From NCBI GenBank assembly GCA_905215835.1, contig CAJMRR010000092.1:1-8059 (forward strand): a stretch of 8,059 nt of DNA, written 5' to 3'. Below the pieces are notes generated by a model that had not been told where the DNA came from, made no database searches, and was given only the letters and a program-made list of their open reading frames with translations. The stretch comes from an uncultured bacterium (GTDB lineage: Bacteria > Actinomycetota > Coriobacteriia > Coriobacteriales > Coriobacteriaceae). Of this stretch, positions 1 to 5,296 are shown one piece after another. Positions within the stretch are counted from its first letter, which is position 1. Every line of letters starts with the position of its first letter. Made by a program: the position numbers and the translations under genes.

Positions 1-119
1 CGCGTGCCGCCGCTGTCGCCGACGCCCCGGCAAGCTTTAAGGTCGCCTTTATCGACGAGCTCTACCGCGCAACCGCCCAGGACATCGCCAACAACCAGCT
101 CGACCTCGAGGAGGCATAA
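1..119 (+). CDS. thiM: Hydroxyethylthiazole kinase, C-terminal fragment (5' end outside window)
   Basis: Only the last 38 codons are present, in the frame that begins at base 3 and ends at TAA 117-119. The tail contains FKVAFIDELY followed by a short helix and an acidic end (LDLEEA). The pattern small residue-x-F-x-x-A-F/L-I/L-D-x-L-Y is typical of the C-terminal helix of ThiM, which phosphorylates 4-methyl-5-(2-hydroxyethyl)thiazole in thiamine salvage. No catalytic residues fall inside the window, so the call rests on this short tail plus the neighbours: a thiamine-binding protein gene starts 3 bp downstream and thiE follows. The last codons (GAGGAGGC) double as the ribosome binding site of the next gene, so the two are almost certainly co-transcribed and probably translationally coupled. 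Confidence 0.72.
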   Translation, partial: RAAAVADAPASFKVAFIDELYRATAQDIANNQLDLEEA

Positions 120-122
120 GCC

Positions 123-464
123 ATGTCCGAGCCCGCAACCAATGCCGGCATGAACACGCTCGTCGCTGTGGCCATCGCCCCATGCGGCACCGGCGATGAG
201 CTATCCGCCGAGGTCGCCGAGGTCGTGCGTGTCATTCGCGAGAGCGGCCTTCCCAACCGCACCACCTCGATGTTCACCGAGATCGAGGGCGACTGGGACG
301 AGGTCATGCAGGTCGTGCGCGACGCAACCTTTGTGTTGGCGAGCAAGGGCATCCGCACCGAAGTCGTGCTCAAAGCCGATATTCGACCCGGATTTACCGA
401 CACCATGACCGGCAAACTCGAGCGCATGGAAGCACAGATCAAAAAGCAGGAGGAAGCACGATGA
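123..464 (+). CDS. MTH1187/YkoF-type thiamine-binding protein
   Basis: This 113-aa cytoplasmic protein resembles the MTH1187 family of thiamine-binding proteins (formerly DUF77, usually about 100 aa, ferredoxin-like fold). Visible family features are the first strand NTLVAVAIAPCGTG (residues 11-24), a helix, then the TSMFTEIEGDWDEVMQVV segment (about 48-65), and the last strand with KADIRPG (about 84-90) before an amphipathic C-terminal helix. The start at 123 is chosen because GGAGG lies about 8 bp upstream; an alternative ATG at 150 would match the usual family N-terminus but has no Shine-Dalgarno sequence. The stop TGA overlaps the ATG of thiE (ATGA), so the two are translationally coupled. 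Its place between thiM and thiE supports a role in binding thiamine, HMP or thiazole rather than catalysis. The ligand cannot be read from sequence alone. Confidence 0.85.
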   Translation: MSEPATNAGMNTLVAVAIAPCGTGDELSAEVAEVVRVIRESGLPNRTTSMFTEIEGDWDEVMQVVRDATFVLASKGIRTEVVLKADIRPGFTDTMTGKLERMEAQIKKQEEAR

Positions 465-1156
465 GCATCCGCGACAACCTTGATATCTCGGCCTATCTGG
501 TACTCGGCCCCGAAAACACGCTCGGGCGCCCCGTGGGCGATGTGGTGGCCCAGGCGCTCGACGCCGGCTTTACCTGCATCCAGGTGCGCTCCAAGGTGGC
601 AAGCGCCCGCGAGATCATTGCGCTGACCGGCGACGCCGCGCAGGCAATCGCTCAGGCCGGCAAGACCGGTCAGGTCGCCTTGCTGATCGACGACCGTCTG
701 GACTGTGTGCTTGCCGCACGCGAGCAGGGTATTGCTGTCGACGGCGTGCACGTGGGCCAAAGCGATATTCCCGTCGAGGTCTGTCGCAAGTTGCTGGGCC
801 CCGACGCCATCGTGGGCCTTTCGGCCCGTTGCGAGGAGATGCTCGAGTACGTCAAGACCGCCGACATGAGCCTAGTCGACTACCTGGGCATCGGCCCACT
901 CCACGAGACCGAGACCAAGCGCGACTGCGGACGCGCAGCCGACGGCTCTATCATCACCAAGAGCTTTGAGGACCTGGCCGCGCTCCATGCGGCAAGCCCC
1001 GTGCCCATCGTGGTGGGCGGCGGCGTCAAGACGGCCGACCTTCCGCAGCTCAAGGCTACCGGCGTCGACGGCTTCTTTGTGGTGAGTGCCGTCTGCAGCG
1101 CCGATGACCCCTACGCCGCGGCCAAGGAGCTCGTAGACACCTGGCAGCAGGCATAG
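461..1156 (+). CDS. thiE: Thiamine phosphate synthase
   Basis: ThiE joins HMP-pyrophosphate and thiazole phosphate to form thiamine monophosphate. The 231-aa length fits the family, a TIM barrel. Motifs in order: QVRSK (41-45, usual Q-x-R-x-K), IDDRLD (76-81, usual I-N-D-R-x-D), GVHVGQSD (95-102), GLSA (119-122), the phosphate-binding GIGPLHETETK (143-153), VGGGV (185-189) and VVSA (207-210). The first position of the usual ND pair is Asp here, a mild deviation that leaves the metal-side Asp in place. AGGAGG at 448-453 supports the ATG at 461, which overlaps the previous stop by 4 bp. The gene ends with two in-frame TAG codons (1154-1156 and 1160-1162) created by a tandem GGCATA. It is the last gene of the thiamine operon and is followed by a hairpin. 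Confidence 0.95.
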   Translation: MSIRDNLDISAYLVLGPENTLGRPVGDVVAQALDAGFTCIQVRSKVASAREIIALTGDAAQAIAQAGKTGQVALLIDDRLDCVLAAREQGIAVDGVHVGQSDIPVEVCRKLLGPDAIVGLSARCEEMLEYVKTADMSLVDYLGIGPLHETETKRDCGRAADGSIITKSFEDLAALHAASPVPIVVGGGVKTADLPQLKATGVDGFFVVSAVCSADDPYAAAKELVDTWQQA

Positions 1157-1199
1157 GCATAGGCCGAGCAGCTGATTCGCAGCCTCATATCTTCAGCAA

Positions 1200-1247
1200 T
1201 GGAAAGCGCATCCCAGTTTGGATCTCCATTCCGGGATGCGCTTTCCA
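1200..1247. terminator. Hairpin between convergent thiE and patatin genes, probable bidirectional terminator
   Basis: A perfect 15-bp stem is formed by 1200-1214 (TGGAAAGCGCATCCC) and 1233-1247 (GGGATGCGCTTTCCA) around an 18-nt loop. It sits between the stop of thiE (1156) and the stop of the minus-strand patatin gene (1258), where it could stop transcription from both sides. Neither side has a clear U-tract after the stem, so it is not a textbook intrinsic terminator. It may be an RNA 3'-end stabiliser or act with Rho. Confidence 0.7.
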
Positions 1248-1257
1248 CATGCGACCC

Positions 1258-2127
1258 TTACCCCGCCAGATACGCTTCCAACGCCGGCAAAGTCGCCTCC
1301 GCATCGCGGCGACCAATCTGGTAGATGCGCTCAAGTTCATCGGGCTCACGACACAGCGACGGCACCTTCACCGATTCGCTCGGACGCACCACAAAGATAT
1401 CGCCGGCGGCCTCACGACGCGCCAAATCATCGAGCGTGGCATTGTAGACCTCATGCCGATGCTCAAGCGCTGCGACAAACTCCGGATAGTGACGGAACAC
1501 GCGACGCAGCATGGGCATCACGCTGTTGGGCTGCTTCACAAAGCCCGCCGGCTGCGTGAGTACCACGATATTGCGGTCATACCCCTGCGCAAACAGCCAA
1601 GCGCTGGGAATAGAGTCAGCCACGCCACCATCCAGATACTTATGCCCGTCAATAGCAACGGGACGCGTCGCCACAGGAATCGCCGATGACGCCCGGATCC
1701 ACTCGATATCGCGCTCATCGCCATAGGGCAGGTCGTGATAGACGGCCTTGCCCGTCTCGATATCGGTACACACGCACGTAAATCGCATGGGGCAGGCGCG
1801 GTACGCCTCCAAGTCGATGGGATCGCGCTCGATAGGCACCTCGTGATAGGCAAAATCGGCATTGAACATATCGCCGGTCCGCAGCCAGCTTGCTACACCC
1901 GCATAGCGCTTGTCGGCGCAATAAGCCTTGTTGTAGCGAATGGCGCGGCCGATCTGGCGCGATTTAAAGTTGTAGCCAAACGCCGCGCCCGCCGAGACAC
2001 CCACCATATGGTCGCAAGTTAAGCCGTGCTCCATCCAAACGTCGAGCACGCCCGCCGTATACATACCGCGGTAGCCGCCTCCCTCGAGTGCCAGCCCCAC
2101 TGTGCGCGTCGTATTTGACTGTGCCAT
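1258..2127 (-). CDS. Patatin-like phospholipase/esterase (YjjU/COG4667 type)
   Basis: The 289-aa protein has the Ser-Asp dyad of patatin lipid acyl hydrolases. An oxyanion-hole loop EGGGYRG is at residues 15-21, the nucleophile elbow GVSAG at 43-47 with Ser45, and the catalytic DGG at 166-168 with Asp166. RASSAIPV (145-152) before the Asp is also typical. The C-terminal part (FVVRPSESVKV, then a helix with EPDELERIYQIGRRDAE) matches the tail of the bacterial YjjU/COG4667 branch, so the protein is full length. There is no signal peptide or membrane segment, so it probably acts in the cytoplasm or at the inner membrane face; the substrate is unknown. ATG 2125-2127 has GGAG about 10 bp upstream on its strand. 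It is transcribed alone, divergently from the GGDEF-EAL gene and convergently with thiE. Confidence 0.92.
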   Translation of the reverse strand: MAQSNTTRTVGLALEGGGYRGMYTAGVLDVWMEHGLTCDHMVGVSAGAAFGYNFKSRQIGRAIRYNKAYCADKRYAGVASWLRTGDMFNADFAYHEVPIERDPIDLEAYRACPMRFTCVCTDIETGKAVYHDLPYGDERDIEWIRASSAIPVATRPVAIDGHKYLDGGVADSIPSAWLFAQGYDRNIVVLTQPAGFVKQPNSVMPMLRRVFRHYPEFVAALEHRHEVYNATLDDLARREAAGDIFVVRPSESVKVPSLCREPDELERIYQIGRRDAEATLPALEAYLAG

Positions 2128-2163
2128 GCGACCATCTCCGTCCCCACAAATTCAAACGGAACA

Positions 2164-2169
2164 AGTATA
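2164..2169 (-). promoter_or_regulatory. Candidate -10 box for the patatin-like gene
   Basis: On the minus strand this reads TATACT, one mismatch from TATAAT, preceded by GGG. It would place the transcript start about 30 nt before the patatin ATG. No good -35 hexamer lies 16-18 bp upstream (CTGAGA at 17 bp is weak), so the call is tentative. Confidence 0.4.
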
Positions 2170-2256
2170 CCCGTCAACATACATCGTCTCAGTCGCATTT
2201 TCATCGAACATCGCATCGTCGCGCTACCGTTTGTCGAATAATAGCCGCCCACAGCA

Positions 2257-2281
2257 TGTGCACCCATATATAATTGTGCAC
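2257..2281 (+). promoter_or_regulatory. TATAAT box flanked by two TGTGCAC repeats
   Basis: A perfect TATAAT lies at 2269-2274. TGTGCAC occurs at 2257-2263 and again at 2275-2281, 18 bp apart start to start; the core GTGCAC is itself a palindrome. The repeats bracket the -10 box, which is a plausible layout for an operator. No matching -35 hexamer is seen 16-18 bp upstream, so promoter activity is uncertain. Its direction fits the GGDEF-EAL gene downstream. Confidence 0.4.
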
Positions 2282-2283
2282 TA

Positions 2284-2314
2284 TTGTTTACACTACTCAG
2301 CTGTTATCAACAGC
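2284..2314 (+). promoter_or_regulatory. Candidate promoter overlapping an inverted repeat
   Basis: TTGTTT (2284-2289) and the extended -10 TGTTATCAA (2302-2310) are separated by 15 bp, slightly short. The -10 lies inside a perfect inverted repeat, GCTGTT-ATC-AACAGC (2300-2314), of operator size. This could be a repressor site for the GGDEF-EAL gene. It competes with the TATAAT at 2269 as the promoter. Confidence 0.35.
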
Positions 2315-2451
2315 GAACATTAACCGGCAAATTAACTCAACAACGCGGCAAGGCGGGGGCCTGGATACATGCAAAGCGCTGAGCAACGACGCGTGTACAC
2401 AACGAGCTCGCCCGACGCAATCCGCCCCGACCTCAGAAAGCCGCTTAGAAC

Positions 2452-5169
2452 ATGGAAACTGTCAGCAATTACACCGAAACGCTCGAAAAGACCGTCCGCG
2501 ACCTTCTCGAACGTCAAGACGATCTGATCAGGACCGCCTTTACCGACCAGCTTACCGGGCTTGGTAACCGCGGCGGCTTTGCCCGCTCCCTCGAAGAACT
2601 CTGGGAGCAGGACGCCCCCGTTACCATGGCGTTCATCGATATCGACAATCTCAAGCACTGCAACGACGTCTTTGGGCATGACGAGGGCAACCGCTATATC
2701 TTGCAGGTAAGTCTCTATCTTAAGCTGTATATGAAGGTGGGCGAAGCGGCGTTTCGCATAGGCGGCGACGAGTTTGCCATCCTATCTACGATTGCAACCG
2801 AGGACGACCTCGCCGAACGTCTGAAACACTGCCGAACGGTTCTGCTCAAAAACAACGATTCCGAGATGCCCCGCTCGTTTAGCTACGGAGTGTCACATGC
2901 CGACCCCGCCCTGGGCGAAGCTTCCAATCGCATGACGCTCGATGCCGACCATCGCATGTACGACTACAAGCTACGTCATGCCATGCACCTCGATCGACGC
3001 AATATCACGCAAGTTCACGCCGACGACTTCGAAATAAGCGATCGAATTTTTGACGCCTTTTCGATGCTCAATGAGGGCCGATATTTCTTTATCGAGAACT
3101 TGGACAAACATCGCACCCTTTGGTCACAAGGTGCCTTGCGCGATCTTGGCCTTCCCTCGGAGCACATAGACAACTGTCGCGATTACTGGAAAACGCGCGT
3201 CCATCCCGACGACCTTGAGGCCTGCATCAACGACATCGACCAAGTCTACAACGGCACCAAGCACCGTCGCGTCATGCAGTATCGTGTGCGCAACGCCGTC
3301 GGCGACTACGTCCTTTGCCGTGCTCGCGGGTTTCGTATCGACGGCGACGGAAATGTCCCCTCGCTCTATGTCGGCGAGCTCGTCAACCACTCACTTGCCG
3401 AAACCGTCGACGCTGCCACAGGCCTCGGAACGCAGCGCATGCTGGCCAACGCCATCGACGCCTGCCGCCGCGATCGTTGCGAGACAGGGCTTATAGCGGT
3501 GCGCGTTCGTGGCACGACAAAGCTCAACGAGCTCTACGGGGCCGAGGCTGTCGACAACATGCTTGCCGAATACGCAGGTCGCATGCTGTCGATCACTCGC
3601 GGCAGGAGCCGGGTCTACCGTTCACGAAGCGTTCAGTTCGTCGTGCTCAGCAACGACCTAGACCACGAGGCATTCGAGCAACTGACCCGCCACCTTAAAG
3701 AGGCCGTTTTCGCTCCTGTTCGAATCGCAGGCGACACCATTACTCCCGTCTGCCTTGTCGTCCCGGCCTTTTACGAGCACTTAACCCATCAAGCGACCGC
3801 CGTTTTAGGCGAACTCGACCGTCGCCTTCGCACGGCCGGCGGGCTTGTTCCCAACGACAGCCTCCCCATACCCGAGGCGGAGCGCAAAAGCGCCATAGCC
3901 GAACGTATCGACTCGCTCACGGGTCTCTATCGACCCAGCGAGTTTATGCGGCGCGCCAACGCATTTCTCGAGGCAAGGCGCAACGGCACCTGGTGCATCG
4001 CCACGGTCGACATGGGCCACATGCGCCTGTTTAATGAATGGTATGGACAGGCCGAAGGCGACCGCCTGCTTGCCGATGTGGGCACGGTCCTCAAGGACAT
4101 CGAGAATGCCGATATGGGCGTCGCAGGGTACTGGGGCCAAGATGACTTTTGCGTACTCATCCCCTTCAAGCACATCACCGTCCATCAAATCTACAACCGC
4201 GTTCGCGAGGCAGTAGCCAGGCATGATGGCGGCGTAGGTTTTTGGCCGTCCATGGGCGTTTACCCCATGGATTCCAATGAGGAGATCACCATCGATGCAC
4301 AGGCAAAGGCCATGTTTACCAATCGGCGCGCAAAAAACGACTTTAAGGAGCGCATTGCCATTTTTTGCCCCGAGGAGTACAAGCGCGAAATCGTGTTCAA
4401 CCGCACGCTGACCGAATTCCAGTACGCACTGTCAAATGGTCGCATCACGTACTATCTTCAGCCCCAGGTCGATATGGAAACCGGCGAGATTATTGGCGCC
4501 GAAGCACTCACCCGCTGGATTGACAAGAACGGCTCTCTCATTTCGCCCGCAACGTTTATCCCCGCACTCGAGGAAAGCGGCTTTGTAGTGACGCTCGACA
4601 AATATGTTTGGCAGGGCGTCGCCATGTGGCTCCGCGAGCGCCTCAATCGAGGACTTCGCGTGGTTCCGATTTCCCTCAATGTGTCGCGCGTAGACATTCT
4701 TGCCTGCGATGTCGCCGAGCATATGGGGTCGCTCGCCGCCCAGTACAACCTGCCGCCCGAACTCATGCACATCGAGATCACCGAGACCGCCTATACCGGA
4801 GAGTCCGAGGCCGTGGATAAGCTGACCGCGGATCTGCACACCCGTGGCTTCTCGACCTACATGGACGATTTTGGCACCGGCCAGTCCACGCTCGCGATGC
4901 TCAAGAACGTCAACGTCGACGTCATCAAGCTCGACCGCACCTTTGTGCCCACCGACCGCGATCAAGGCCGCAGCGCGCAGATCGTGTCATCGATGCTCGA
5001 GATGGCGCAGTCGCTCCATCTGCCCGTCGTGGTTGAAGGCGTCGAGACAAATGAGCAGGCAAACATGCTACGACAAATGGGCGCCCGCTACGCTCAGGGC
5101 TTCCTCTACTACCGTCCCATGCCGGCGAAGGATTTTGAGGCATTGCTCGATGGTGGCAATAACAACTGA
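2452..5169 (+). CDS. Multidomain cyclic-dinucleotide signalling protein, GGDEF-PAS-GGDEF*-GGDEF*-EAL
   Basis: This 905-aa soluble protein has five domains. A short helix (1-28) precedes GGDEF domain 1 (about 29-180), with intact GGDEF at 104-108, metal Asp63, Lys68, guanine-contact Asn71, and Lys173 near its end; GHxxGD is changed to GHDEGN (Asn80), and the RxxD inhibitory site is absent (KVGE, 95-98). A PAS domain follows (about 195-315, YWKTRVHPDD at 245-254). A degenerate GGDEF (318-440) has SVQF in place of the motif. A third GGDEF-like domain (485-640) has GQDDF (562-566). The EAL domain (650-900) is complete: E684-A-L-x-R688, Asn743, Glu775, Asp805-Asp806, Lys826, Glu862/Glu865 and Gln882. 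So it probably degrades c-di-GMP and may also synthesise a cyclic dinucleotide. The start is bounded by an in-frame stop at 2446-2448, and the Shine-Dalgarno sequence is weak (AGAAAG, 11 bp upstream). No membrane segment is seen. Confidence 0.93.
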   Translation: METVSNYTETLEKTVRDLLERQDDLIRTAFTDQLTGLGNRGGFARSLEELWEQDAPVTMAFIDIDNLKHCNDVFGHDEGNRYILQVSLYLKLYMKVGEAAFRIGGDEFAILSTIATEDDLAERLKHCRTVLLKNNDSEMPRSFSYGVSHADPALGEASNRMTLDADHRMYDYKLRHAMHLDRRNITQVHADDFEISDRIFDAFSMLNEGRYFFIENLDKHRTLWSQGALRDLGLPSEHIDNCRDYWKTRVHPDDLEACINDIDQVYNGTKHRRVMQYRVRNAVGDYVLCRARGFRIDGDGNVPSLYVGELVNHSLAETVDAATGLGTQRMLANAIDACRRDRCETGLIAVRVRGTTKLNELYGAEAVDNMLAEYAGRMLSITRGRSRVYRSRSVQFVVLSNDLDHEAFEQLTRHLKEAVFAPVRIAGDTITPVCLVVPAFYEHLTHQATAVLGELDRRLRTAGGLVPNDSLPIPEAERKSAIAERIDSLTGLYRPSEFMRRANAFLEARRNGTWCIATVDMGHMRLFNEWYGQAEGDRLLADVGTVLKDIENADMGVAGYWGQDDFCVLIPFKHITVHQIYNRVREAVARHDGGVGFWPSMGVYPMDSNEEITIDAQAKAMFTNRRAKNDFKERIAIFCPEEYKREIVFNRTLTEFQYALSNGRITYYLQPQVDMETGEIIGAEALTRWIDKNGSLISPATFIPALEESGFVVTLDKYVWQGVAMWLRERLNRGLRVVPISLNVSRVDILACDVAEHMGSLAAQYNLPPELMHIEITETAYTGESEAVDKLTADLHTRGFSTYMDDFGTGQSTLAMLKNVNVDVIKLDRTFVPTDRDQGRSAQIVSSMLEMAQSLHLPVVVEGVETNEQANMLRQMGARYAQGFLYYRPMPAKDFEALLDGGNNN

Positions 5170-5199
5170 TACGCTCGCGCGCAAAACGCCACCGTCGAA

Positions 5200-5215
5200 G
5201 GGGACATTTGTCTCC
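5200..5215. repeat. Small inverted repeat, GGGGAC-ATTT-GTCTCC
   Basis: A 6-bp stem (one G-U pair) with a 4-nt loop lies 30 bp after the GGDEF-EAL stop. The sequence resembles the short GGGGACA-type imperfect palindromes scattered between genes in some bacteria, but no second copy occurs in this window. It is too weak to call a terminator by itself. Confidence 0.35.
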
Positions 5216-5227
5216 ATTAGTTAACTT

Positions 5228-5258
5228 ATATCCCCAATTCAAACCGAATTGGGGATAT
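5228..5258. promoter_or_regulatory. 13-bp perfect inverted repeat upstream of the second GGDEF gene
   Basis: The arms ATATCCCCAATTC (5228-5240) and GAATTGGGGATAT (5246-5258) pair perfectly around AAACC. No U-tract follows on the plus strand. A TATGAT hexamer (5256-5261) begins inside the right arm and would give a leader of about 30 nt before the ATG at 5297. The repeat could thus be an operator covering the -35/-10 region of the second GGDEF gene, or a transcript-end hairpin for the first. Both readings are inference. Confidence 0.55.
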
Positions 5259-5280
5259 GATACAAACCGTTGTTCCGCCC

Positions 5281-5287
5281 AAGGAGG
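5281..5287 (+). promoter_or_regulatory. Ribosome binding site fixing the start of the second GGDEF gene
   Basis: AAGGAGG, a full match to the anti-Shine-Dalgarno sequence, lies 9 bp before ATG 5297. It rules out the TTG at 5270, which is in frame but upstream of the site. Confidence 0.9.
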
Positions 5288-5296
5288 TTATCCATC

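Larger units (their letters stand above)
2128..2451. other. 324-bp divergent intergenic region with promoter-like boxes and short palindromes
   Basis: No convincing gene is seen here. The region is more AT-rich at 2140-2340 than its surroundings, as expected for divergent promoters. It holds TATACT for the minus strand, a perfect TATAAT at 2269-2274 flanked by two TGTGCAC copies, an inverted repeat at 2300-2314, and the palindrome GTGTACAC at 2393-2400. The part from 2345 on returns to high GC and contains a possible short reading frame (2369-2527). The long leader before the GGDEF-EAL start suggests room for regulation, but I recognise no riboswitch consensus. Confidence 0.7.

Noticed and set aside
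62..760. 232-codon open frame on the minus strand across the thiamine genes
   Set aside because: It is antisense to two well-supported genes and has low-complexity composition.
1249..1689. Open frames on the plus strand opposite the patatin gene
   Set aside because: They are the antisense of a clear patatin gene with catalytic motifs, a common effect of high GC content.
2274..2451. Possible c-di-GMP riboswitch in the leader of the GGDEF-EAL gene, prompted by GCAAAG and G-rich segments
   Set aside because: The conserved core of the GEMM class I aptamer and its tetraloop/receptor pair could not be found, and no expression-platform hairpin was evident.
2274..2567. 97-codon open frame on the plus strand in the divergent region
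   Set aside because: It runs from promoter-like AT-rich DNA into the first GGDEF coding region in another frame, lacks a ribosome binding site, and resembles no known protein.
5270..5296. Earlier TTG start for the second GGDEF gene
   Set aside because: The TTG lies upstream of the AAGGAGG site that is correctly placed for ATG 5297, and the added residues come from the leader.
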